Positions 14,672-20,875 of a DNA stretch of 20,875 bases are shown piece after piece. A program made the translations under genes and the position numbers. How positions within the stretch are numbered: the first letter of the stretch is position 1; the number at the start of each line of letters is the position of its first letter. The notes beneath the pieces are model-generated. The model had not been told where the DNA came from. It saw only the letters and a program-made list of their open reading frames with translations, and ran no database searches. The DNA is from an uncultured Jannaschia sp. Lineage in GTDB: Bacteria; Pseudomonadota; Alphaproteobacteria; Rhodobacterales; Rhodobacteraceae. The stretch covers positions 1 through 20,875 of the forward strand of contig CALFSY010000121.1 of the NCBI GenBank assembly GCA_937916365.1, read 5' to 3'.

Positions 14672-16312
14672 TTAATCTACAAGATCGCTTAACGATGTTG
14701 TTGTGGTCAACATATCGGGATCCAGTCGCAATTCGATGATATGAAGACCGCCTTGTTCGGCCACATGAAACGCCGCGGCAAATTGGTCTGTGTGCTCGAT
14801 CACGTGTCCGGTGCCGCCATAGGCGCGGGCCAATGTCGCATAGTCGGGGTTAAACAAATCGGTGCCGGACACACGACCGGGGTAATGATTTTCCTGGTGC
14901 ATACGAATCGTGCCATAGCGCCCGTTATTGGCCACAATAACGATGACATCGGCGCTGTATTGTCGCGCGGTCGAAAGCTCTTGCATCGTCATCTGCATAC
15001 ATCCATCCCCCGCAAAGCAGACGATCGTTTGATCGGGATGTTCCAGTTTGGCGGCAATCGCCGCAGGTAGGCCATACCCCATCGACCCACTGGTTGGCGA
15101 AAGCTGCCCGCCATAGCGGTGAAACCGCCCGTAGCGGTGTAAAAATGTGGCGTAGTTGCCCGCCCCGTTTGTGATAATCCCGCGTCCGTCCATATGGTCG
15201 CGCAACCATGTCACGATCGCTTCCATTTTGACTGTGCCGGGGGTTTCTTGCGGGGTTTGCCAGGTGTCGAAATCGGCGCGGGCGTCGGCCGTCCAAGTTG
15301 GATCGCGGACTGTGAGATCATTGACCCCGCGCAGTGCTGCCAAAAACACGGGGGCGGGGGCGGCGATGGCTTGGGTCGGTTGATAGGCCGCGTTGAATTC
15401 ATCGGGATCGGGGTGAATGTGAAAAATTGCTTTCCCCGGTGCTGCGGGATCAATCAATCGGTATCCATCGGTTGTAAAATCGCCTAACCTGCTGCCTAAC
15501 ACCAACACCGCATCGGCGTCGCGCACACGTTGGGCCAGGCGTGGATTCATGCCTGTGGTTAAATCGCCAATATAGCTTGGGTGCCGGTTGTCGATATAAT
15601 CGTGGCGGCGAAACGATACCGCAACGGGTAGGTCGGTAGCGGTAGCAAACGCTTCAACATCCTGTTGTGCGGCGGTAGACCATCCAGGGCCGCCTAAAAT
15701 TACCAGTGGGCGGTCATGGGCCAAAAGCCGCGCCACCGTATCCCGCGCTTGGGCGGGATTCACCGATTGCACCACGGGGGAAACGGGTGCCAAATCTGGC
15801 ACATCGACCATGGCAGATAGCATATCTTCGGGCAGGGATACCACAACCGGCCCCGGGCGCCCCGATTGTGCCAGGTGAAACGCACGCGCGATGTATTCAG
15901 GCAGGCGTTCGGTTTGTTCGACCTCAACGGCCCATTTCACCAAAGGGGTGAAAAACGCGCGATAGTCCACCTCTTGAAACGCGCCACGGTCGCGGTGGGC
16001 GCGTTCGATTTGGCCCACGAAACACACCATCGGTGTTTGGTCGTGCATCGCCACATGTAATCCGGCCGACGCATTGGTGGCCCCCGGGCCACGGGTTACA
16101 AATAATACCCCGGGGCTGCCGGTTAATTTCCCATGCGCTTCGGCCATCATCGCAGCGCCGCCTTCTTGGCGGCAAACGATGTTTTGGATGTTATGGTCGT
16201 AAAGCCCGTCAAGCGCGGCCAGAAAACTTTCACCTGGCACCGAAAACACCCGCCGCACCCCTTGGATGGCCAACTGATCCGCCAAAATCCTACCGCCATG
16301 CCGCATGGTCAT
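14672..16312 (-). CDS. Thiamine-diphosphate-dependent enzyme, acetolactate-synthase-like large subunit family
   Basis: A 546-residue ThDP enzyme with the three usual domains. The N-terminal pyrimidine-binding domain has the catalytic Glu50 in CRQEGGAAMMAEAHG, followed by TRGPGATNA (73-81). The central domain spans about 190-330. The C-terminal domain has the cofactor motif GDG at 435-437 ending with NN at 462-463. The protein resembles the stand-alone IlvB-like group rather than classical acetolactate synthase. No ilvN regulatory subunit is adjacent, and ilvC is also absent nearby. Alternatives are decarboxylases or ligases acting on 2-oxo acids such as glyoxylate, phosphonopyruvate or sulfopyruvate; the sequence alone does not decide. 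A GAGGAG ribosome-binding site precedes ATG 16312. The gene is divergent from an FMN reductase, with 53 bases between them. Confidence 0.87.
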   Translation of the reverse strand: MTMRHGGRILADQLAIQGVRRVFSVPGESFLAALDGLYDHNIQNIVCRQEGGAAMMAEAHGKLTGSPGVLFVTRGPGATNASAGLHVAMHDQTPMVCFVGQIERAHRDRGAFQEVDYRAFFTPLVKWAVEVEQTERLPEYIARAFHLAQSGRPGPVVVSLPEDMLSAMVDVPDLAPVSPVVQSVNPAQARDTVARLLAHDRPLVILGGPGWSTAAQQDVEAFATATDLPVAVSFRRHDYIDNRHPSYIGDLTTGMNPRLAQRVRDADAVLVLGSRLGDFTTDGYRLIDPAAPGKAIFHIHPDPDEFNAAYQPTQAIAAPAPVFLAALRGVNDLTVRDPTWTADARADFDTWQTPQETPGTVKMEAIVTWLRDHMDGRGIITNGAGNYATFLHRYGRFHRYGGQLSPTSGSMGYGLPAAIAAKLEHPDQTIVCFAGDGCMQMTMQELSTARQYSADVIVIVANNGRYGTIRMHQENHYPGRVSGTDLFNPDYATLARAYGGTGHVIEHTDQFAAAFHVAEQGGLHIIELRLDPDMLTTTTSLSDLVD

Positions 16313-16365
16313 TTGTCATCTCCTCTGCCAAAATTGTTTTGTTACCCATACCGAAAGGGAAAGAT

Positions 16366-16917
16366 ATGGCAAATGAACGCTTGCTTGGCATCTGTGGATC
16401 GCTACGGAAAGGATCGTATAACCGCATGTTGATGTTAGAAGCGCGGCGGATTTTTAACCCTGCGGAATTTATCGACGCCAACATCCGTTTTCCACTTTAT
16501 GATGGCGATTTAGAGGTGGCAGAGGGCATTCCGCCGGTGGTGCAGGTTTTGGCCGATCAAATTGCGACGGCGGACGCCATTATAATTGTTGGGCCGGAAT
16601 ATAACAAAGCCATGTCAGGTGTGCTTAAAAATGCGCTTGATTGGATCAGCCGCACCAAAGGCGCCCCGTGGCGTGACAAACCTGTGGCGATTTTATCGGC
16701 GGCGGCGGGGCGCGCGGGCGGCGAACGCACGCAAATGACGTTACGCCATGCCATGACACCGTTTCGGCCGCATCTGTTAACAGGGCCAGAAATGTTTGTG
16801 GGCGGTGCCAGCGGAGAATTTGATGAAAACGGCCATTTGACCAACACGCGCGGCATCACCTTGTTAGAGGAATTGATGGCCGAGCTGCGCAAGGCCGCCG
16901 GATTAACATCGGCATAA
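16366..16917 (+). CDS. NADPH-dependent FMN reductase / quinone reductase family protein
   Basis: A 183-residue flavodoxin-like protein. GICGSLRKGSYNR (residues 8-20) is the FMN phosphate-binding loop, and GPEYNKAMSGVLKNALDWIS is the signature around the isoalloxazine ring in the ChrR/YieF-type FMN reductases. These soluble enzymes use NAD(P)H to reduce FMN or quinones and sometimes metals or azo dyes; the physiological substrate is unknown. The ATG at 16366 is chosen because the flavin loop must lie near residue 10, and a GAAAGGGA ribosome-binding site stands just upstream. A longer in-frame extension would run over the divergent ThDP gene and is not credible. It ends convergently with the FAD oxidoreductase gene. 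Confidence 0.9.
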   Translation: MANERLLGICGSLRKGSYNRMLMLEARRIFNPAEFIDANIRFPLYDGDLEVAEGIPPVVQVLADQIATADAIIIVGPEYNKAMSGVLKNALDWISRTKGAPWRDKPVAILSAAAGRAGGERTQMTLRHAMTPFRPHLLTGPEMFVGGASGEFDENGHLTNTRGITLLEELMAELRKAAGLTSA

Positions 16918-16971
16918 CGGTGCGGGTGGCCTGTGTTGTGGAAAATATAATATGGTGCAGCGGCGTCTATA

Positions 16972-18006
16972 TTATGGTGCCAAACTCGCCTCTGGCTTAA
17001 AACCGGGGGGAATGTGATCGACACCGTCCAGGATCAGATCTGCCATCAGTTGGGCACAGATCGGGGCCATCCCAAAACCAATTTTGAAACCGCCATTGGC
17101 GATATAAGTGTTCGCGCGCGTCGGATGCTGCCCTAACATTGGCGCACGCGACCGTGCCCGCGGGCGTACACCCGCCCACCGGGCAATAACCCTGGCCTGA
17201 CCTAGCGCGGGGCATATTGCCCGGGCCTTGGCGATCAGTTTATCAAGGTTTTCATCCGTGCTGTGTGCATCGTCATAAGATCGTTCGGACGTTGATCCAA
17301 CGGCGACTGTGCCATCCCCATGGGGCACGATATGTACCGTATCGGCAAAAATCTGCGGCGTGCCCCCCAAATCGCGGGCCAGCAACGCCGCCTGTCCTTT
17401 GACCCCATTGCCCACGGATGTGCCCAATTCCGCCGATAAGGCGCTTAATCCCGCGACACCGGTGGCCCAAACCTCGACCCCGCGGTGGTTTTCTGCCGTG
17501 CGTTCTATTGATCCACCTACCGCTACGATAGCGTTGGCCAGGGCTTTGGTCGCGCGTTTGGGGTGGATGCGGGCCGATAACGTGTCATATACCATCAAAC
17601 CGGTGGGTGCAGGCGCAAGATCGGGGTGACACGCGCGCACCGTCCACGTGAATTGTCCTTTCCAATATGTTTGCGCGCCTACGCTGCGCGTTCGGGCCAA
17701 TGTAACGTGCCGATCATCGAATAGGGGTTGCCACCGCCCAATGCGGGCATAGCCCGGGTCATGCCCGCCAACCCCAGCGATGTCGGCCCAAAACGTATCA
17801 GCCATCACAAGGCTTTTGAATTGAAGCGCTTTTTTATTATTCCATTGGTCGGGTGTGTGCGGGGCCAGCGCCCCCACCGGCCCGCTGGAGGCACCGGTGC
17901 CTACACCTTTTGGGTCCACAACGCACACCCGCGCCCCTTTTTTCAGGCACGCCCACGCGACCGATAGGCCAAAAATTCCCGCGCCTCGAACAATAATATC
18001 GGCCAT
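16972..18006 (-). CDS. FAD-dependent oxidoreductase, DAO family (possible MnmC oxidoreductase-domain equivalent)
   Basis: A 344-residue protein from the ATG at 18006; a TTG two codons upstream (18012) is possible but adds nothing. The N-terminal dinucleotide-binding strand has GAGIFG at residues 8-13. The C-terminal half carries IANGGFKIGFGMAP, the glycine-rich FAD-closing motif of the DAO (glycine oxidase/DadA/MnmC) family. It is divergent from mnmD with only 58 bases between the starts. In E. coli the MnmC protein fuses this oxidoreductase type to the methyltransferase, so a role in converting cmnm5U34 to nm5U34 in tRNA is plausible. An amino-acid oxidase role such as glycine oxidase is the alternative. 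The stop falls inside a 7-bp AT-rich inverted repeat shared with the convergent gene. Confidence 0.78.
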   Translation of the reverse strand: MADIIVRGAGIFGLSVAWACLKKGARVCVVDPKGVGTGASSGPVGALAPHTPDQWNNKKALQFKSLVMADTFWADIAGVGGHDPGYARIGRWQPLFDDRHVTLARTRSVGAQTYWKGQFTWTVRACHPDLAPAPTGLMVYDTLSARIHPKRATKALANAIVAVGGSIERTAENHRGVEVWATGVAGLSALSAELGTSVGNGVKGQAALLARDLGGTPQIFADTVHIVPHGDGTVAVGSTSERSYDDAHSTDENLDKLIAKARAICPALGQARVIARWAGVRPRARSRAPMLGQHPTRANTYIANGGFKIGFGMAPICAQLMADLILDGVDHIPPGFKPEASLAP

Positions 18007-18064
18007 TGCCAAGAGTGCCCATTTAGGTCAGTGTTTAAGCCATTCTTTATGCGAGCCTGCGCCA

Positions 18065-18730
18065 ATGCACCAGACACACCCGATTGCATGGAAAAACGGG
18101 CGGGTGCCCGTTTCTTTGCGATTTGACGATCCGTTTTATTCGCTTGAAAATGGATTGGCCGAGGCACACCACGTTTTTTTAGCGGGCAATAGATTGCCCG
18201 CGCGGTTTTGCCCGGGGTTTCACATCGCCGAATTGGGGTTTGGCACTGGGTTGAATTTGGCCGCAGCCTGGGCCGTGTGGTGCGTCGCTGGGGTGCCCGG
18301 GCCGTTATGTTTCACCAGTTTTGAGGCATTTCCACTGTCCGGCGCCGATGCACGGCGGGCTCTGTCAATGTTTCCTAAGGCGGCGGTTTTTGCCGAGCCA
18401 ATCGCCAAGGCATTGGATGGAACGGGCCGGATTGAGACCGAAACGCTTAACTTTACCCTGATCCGTGGCGATGCACGACACACTGTGCCACAGTGGCATG
18501 GTCACGCCGATGCGTGGTTTTTGGATGGGTTTGCCCCCACCCGCAATCCCGCATTGTGGGATCCCGCCCTATTGCGTGCGGTGGCCGCCCACACCGCACC
18601 CGGGGGCGGTTTCGCAACCTATACGGCGGCGGGGGCGGTGCGTCGGGCCTTGGCGCAGGCGGGATTTATGGTGGAAAAACAGCGTGGATACGGGCGAAAA
18701 CGCCATATGATGGTGGGCAGATTACCATGA
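18065..18730 (+). CDS. mnmD: tRNA 5-aminomethyl-2-thiouridine methyltransferase (MnmC methyltransferase domain as a separate protein)
   Basis: A 221-residue SAM-dependent methyltransferase corresponding to the MnmC N-terminal domain. It methylates nm5(s2)U34 to mnm5(s2)U34 at the wobble base of tRNAs reading split codon boxes. Landmarks are RFDDPFYSLENGLAEAHHVF (19-38), the SAM loop AELGFGTGLNLA (55-66), WFLDGFAPTRNPALWDP as the catalytic and tRNA-facing loop, and YGRKRHMM near the end. The start ATG at 18065 gives the usual N-terminus. The gene stands alone rather than fused to the oxidoreductase, which lies divergent next door. Its stop overlaps the start of the transporter gene (ATGA). Confidence 0.92.
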   Translation: MHQTHPIAWKNGRVPVSLRFDDPFYSLENGLAEAHHVFLAGNRLPARFCPGFHIAELGFGTGLNLAAAWAVWCVAGVPGPLCFTSFEAFPLSGADARRALSMFPKAAVFAEPIAKALDGTGRIETETLNFTLIRGDARHTVPQWHGHADAWFLDGFAPTRNPALWDPALLRAVAAHTAPGGGFATYTAAGAVRRALAQAGFMVEKQRGYGRKRHMMVGRLP

Positions 18731-19599
18731 CCACGCAAAACACGCGGCTTGGCATTGCCTTGATGATTGCCACAACATTTGTGTTCGCCATGCAAGACGG
18801 GATCAGCCGCCATTTGGCCGAAACGTATAACGTTTTAATGGTTGTCATGATCCGATATTGGTTTTTTGCCGCGTTGGTGATGACAGTCACCGCGCGGCGC
18901 GCGGGGGGTGTGGCGCCCTCAGCACGCACCAGCCAACCGATTTTACAGATCGTGCGTGGTTTGTTGTTGGCGTTTGAGGTCTGTTTGATGGTCTGGGCGT
19001 TAGAGCGTTTGGGATTGGCCGCTGTGCACGCCGTTTTTACATGTTATCCACTGATTGTCGCGGCCCTATCTGGCCCCATTTTGGGCGAACAGGTTGGATG
19101 GCGGCGATGGACGGCCATTGGCATAGGGTTCATCGGCATTCTTATCATTCTGCGCCCGGGGGGCAGCGCCATGCAGGTTGAGGCATTGGTTCCCCTATTC
19201 GCGGCGTTTCTGTTTGCGCTTTATGGGCTTTTGACCCGCCATGCCGCGGCCCGTGATGCCGCCATGACCAGCTTTTTTTGGACGGGTGTTGTGGGCGCCG
19301 TGGCAATGACAATTGTGGGGGTTTGGGCGTGGCAACCCATGACCGCCGCCGATTGGGGATGGATGGGGGCGTTGTGCGTTTTGGGATCACTGGGGCATTA
19401 TCTGTTGATCAAAACCTACGACGTGGCCGAGGCCAGCGCGGTGCAGCCCTTTGCCTACTTCCAACTGGTGTTTGCCACAGCAGTGGGAGTGTTGGTGTTT
19501 GACGAAACTTTATACGCAAATGTGGTTTTAGGGGCCATCATCGTTGTGGGGGCGGGGTTGTTCACGCTGTGGCGTGAACGGGCGACCCAATCAACCTAG
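18727..19599 (+). CDS. EamA-family (DMT superfamily) transporter
   Basis: A 290-residue membrane protein with about ten hydrophobic segments arranged as two EamA repeats: residues about 8-140, with a conserved LGEQVGWRRW near 116-125, and about 150-285, with FDETLYANVVLGAIIVVGAG near the end. The family exports amino acids, nucleotides and small metabolites; the substrate cannot be predicted. The start is the ATG overlapping the mnmD stop; longer in-frame readings run through mnmD. Coupling to mnmD is probably operon packing, since no functional link is known. Confidence 0.88.
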   Translation: MTTQNTRLGIALMIATTFVFAMQDGISRHLAETYNVLMVVMIRYWFFAALVMTVTARRAGGVAPSARTSQPILQIVRGLLLAFEVCLMVWALERLGLAAVHAVFTCYPLIVAALSGPILGEQVGWRRWTAIGIGFIGILIILRPGGSAMQVEALVPLFAAFLFALYGLLTRHAAARDAAMTSFFWTGVVGAVAMTIVGVWAWQPMTAADWGWMGALCVLGSLGHYLLIKTYDVAEASAVQPFAYFQLVFATAVGVLVFDETLYANVVLGAIIVVGAGLFTLWRERATQST

Positions 19600-19704
19600 G
19601 CCCCCCTGCCGGTATCTGCATAAGGGCTATTTGACCTCAGAGAAATGTGTTAATTGCGCAACACTATTGCGTTATGCCATGAAATCATTAGAAGACGACT
19701 GCGT

Positions 19705-19781
19705 CGGGCTATGGCGCAGCCTGGTAGCGCGTCCGTCTGGGGGACGGAAGGTCGCAGGTTCAAGTCCTGCTAGCCCGACCA
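19705..19781 (+). tRNA. tRNA-Pro (anticodon GGG)
   Basis: The cloverleaf folds without a mismatch: acceptor CGGGCTA with TAGCCCG, D-stem GCGC/GCGC with an AGCCTGGTA loop, anticodon stem TCCGT/ACGGA around the loop CTGGGGG (anticodon GGG), and T-stem GCAGG/CCTGC around TTCAAGT. The discriminator base is A and the 3' CCA is encoded. The length is 77 bases. It reads CCC/CCU proline codons. A possible weak terminator hairpin with G-U pairs lies just downstream at 19786-19803. Confidence 0.97.
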
Positions 19782-19822
19782 TTTTACGCGGATATATCTG
19801 TGTGTTGGATCATTTTAGGCAA

Positions 19823-19832
19823 ACACATGTGT
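19823..19832. repeat. 10-base perfect palindrome upstream of the lipoprotein gene
   Basis: ACACATGTGT is self-complementary and lies between the tRNA and the lipoprotein start, 41 bases before that ATG. The left half can also pair with TGTGTT at 19801-19806. It could be a regulator site, but a single short palindrome is weak evidence. Confidence 0.25.
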
Positions 19833-19873
19833 CGCGTATTTGAGGATCGCCACAGATTTGGGAACAGGGACAG

Positions 19874-20266
19874 ATGATTTATAACAAAGGCAAGGTTTTG
19901 TTGTTTATTAGCGCCTTGTTCATAGCGGCGTGTCAAGGGCCCGATCCTTTGCCGCATCCGTTTAACGTTACCACCGCTTTCGATGGTCAATGGCGCGGCG
20001 AAGGCATTGTGGAATTCGGCCCGGGGTGTGTGCCTGCAACGATGTTGGGCGAGATTCAAAATGGGTGGCTTAGGCTAAGGTTCGTAGGATATGACACGAT
20101 CATGGCCGGGTGGATTTCGCGCGATGGGTTTGTGCAACTCACCCCCCAAGTTCCGCGACAGGATTATAGTTTTTCCGGCATTGCCACCCCCGATCGTATT
20201 GTTGGCACCTGGAATTTCGATGGTGGCGCCTGTTCAGGTAGCTGGTTCTTAAATCGCGTATCATAA
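19874..20266 (+). CDS. Small predicted lipoprotein, unknown function
   Basis: A 130-residue protein with a lipoprotein signal: a short basic N-terminus (two Lys), a hydrophobic core and the lipobox IAAC with the acylated Cys20. The mature part contains DGQWRGEGIVEFGPGC, a Trp/Gly-rich beta-type repeat pattern (GxWxGxG then GTWNFDGGACSGSWFL) and two further cysteines that could form a disulfide. The paired GxW strands suggest a small beta-barrel or lipocalin-like envelope protein, though I cannot name the family. A GGGA ribosome-binding site lies just before the ATG. Its function and link to the neighbours are unknown. Confidence 0.78.
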   Translation: MIYNKGKVLLFISALFIAACQGPDPLPHPFNVTTAFDGQWRGEGIVEFGPGCVPATMLGEIQNGWLRLRFVGYDTIMAGWISRDGFVQLTPQVPRQDYSFSGIATPDRIVGTWNFDGGACSGSWFLNRVS

Positions 20267-20314
20267 AGGTATGGGCCCCTTTACACGAAATAAGCATTGG
20301 GAAAACATAACACT

Positions 20315-20875
20315 ATGACCCACGGGGTATTGCCCGATCACGCGATTGAGGCCTTGATCGCCCAAGGCGCCATTCGTGCGGCCACCCCGATCACCCAAGC
20401 ACAGTTTCAACCGGCCAGTCTTGATTTACGGTTGGGCAATGTGGCGTATCGGGTGCGCGCGTCGTTTCTGGCGGGGCCGGATGTGCCGGTGGCCGAACGT
20501 TTGGCAGCCTTTGAAATGCACCGGATGGATTTAACGGCCGGGGCGGTGTTGGAAAAACACTGTGTCTATGTTGTGCCGCTACATGAACATTTGCATCTGC
20601 CCCCTGATATTTCCGCCATGGCCAATGCCAAAAGCTCCACCGGCCGCGTTGATTGCCTAACACGGATCATTACCGATGGTGGGATCGAATTTGATCGCAT
20701 CCCTTTGGGGTATACTGGCCCACTTTATGCCGAAATTTGCCCACGTTCGTTTTCCGTGCTTGTCAGGCCTGGGTTATGCCTAACGCAGATTCGGTTTCGG
20801 CGGGGGCAGGCGGTGCTAAGCGATGCAGACCTTGCCGCGCGCCATGCGAAAACGCCGCTGGTCGATGGGGAACAT
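20315..20875 (+). CDS. dcd: dCTP deaminase, long-form family (3' end outside window)
   Basis: The reading is open for 187 codons from ATG 20315 to the window edge. It shows the dCTP deaminase/dUTPase fold: FQPASLDLRLG (31-41) at the N-terminus, NAKSSTGRVD (104-113) resembling the substrate-binding (R)SSxGR loop, TDGGIEFD (120-127), GPLYAEICPRS with Glu140 in the place of the catalytic glutamate, and VRPGLCLTQIRF (150-161). These enzymes deaminate dCTP to dUTP for thymidylate synthesis. No stop lies where short-form Dcd (about 190 residues) would end, and the internal spacing resembles the longer 2'-deoxycytidine 5'-triphosphate deaminase type seen in alphaproteobacteria, about 350 residues. 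A weak GGGAAA site lies upstream. Confidence is high for the superfamily and moderate for the exact subfamily. Confidence 0.85.
   Translation, partial: MTHGVLPDHAIEALIAQGAIRAATPITQAQFQPASLDLRLGNVAYRVRASFLAGPDVPVAERLAAFEMHRMDLTAGAVLEKHCVYVVPLHEHLHLPPDISAMANAKSSTGRVDCLTRIITDGGIEFDRIPLGYTGPLYAEICPRSFSVLVRPGLCLTQIRFRRGQAVLSDADLAARHAKTPLVDGEH

Noticed and set aside
16947..16975. 7-bp inverted repeat ATAATAT/ATATTAT between the convergent FMN reductase and FAD oxidoreductase genes
   Set aside because: An all-AT stem with a 15-base loop and no adjacent T-run is too weak to call a terminator.
19544..19843. A 99-codon plus-strand frame running through the tRNA-Pro gene
   Set aside because: It spans the tRNA and overlaps the transporter gene end, with no ribosome-binding site or conserved pattern.
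1..20875. CRISPR array, IS element, prophage or defence-island content
   Set aside because: No regularly spaced repeats, transposase, integrase, terminal inverted repeats or defence-type domains were seen on either strand.

Overview
The window looks like a chromosomal segment of an alphaproteobacterium, most likely Rhodobacterales or a close relative. The reasons are the F1-only ATP synthase operon in the order H-A-G-D-C with no F0 genes, the rpoZ, bifunctional Rel/SpoT, DUF2062, pdxJ gene order, an ETHE1-type persulfide dioxygenase, a two-gene (split) MnmC arrangement and a long-form dCTP deaminase. The placement is inferred from gene content; no search was run. Coding density is very high, and no gene-free stretch exceeds 300 bases. 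I see no IS element, phage gene, CRISPR array or rRNA.

Layout. (1) Bases 1-3700, plus strand: the 3' end of glpD (with an apparent frameshift), glpK, a Nit-family amidase overlapping glpK by ATGA, and a persulfide dioxygenase. This is glycerol catabolism followed by two genes plausibly linked to glutathione. (2) Bases 3817-3987, plus strand: a 56-residue protein with one membrane helix that shares a TTAA stop with convergent pdxJ. (3) Bases 3984-8142, minus strand: rpoZ, rel/spoT, a DUF2062 membrane protein and pdxJ, with a candidate promoter before rpoZ. (4) Bases 8226-14671, minus strand: the F1 operon, atpH, atpA, a small secreted Cys protein, atpG, a GT-A glycosyltransferase, atpD, atpC. 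The two extra genes sit at the alpha/gamma and gamma/beta junctions, start on or against the stop of the preceding atp gene, and are visibly lower in GC. The operon has a leader of roughly 220 bases with several hairpins, two of them mutually exclusive around the atpH ribosome-binding site. (5) Bases 14672-16917: a thiamine-diphosphate enzyme (minus) divergent from an NADPH-dependent FMN reductase (plus). (6) Bases 16972-19599: an FAD oxidoreductase (minus) divergent from mnmD (plus), followed by an EamA transporter overlapping mnmD by ATGA. (7) Bases 19705-20875, plus strand: tRNA-Pro(GGG), a small lipoprotein and the start of a dCTP deaminase gene that runs off the window.

The most noteworthy content is the interrupted ATP synthase operon and its structured leader. 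The rest is mostly housekeeping. The two cargo genes have no obvious function in ATP synthase, and the glycosyltransferase and the secreted protein may be unrelated passengers that exploit strong constitutive expression.
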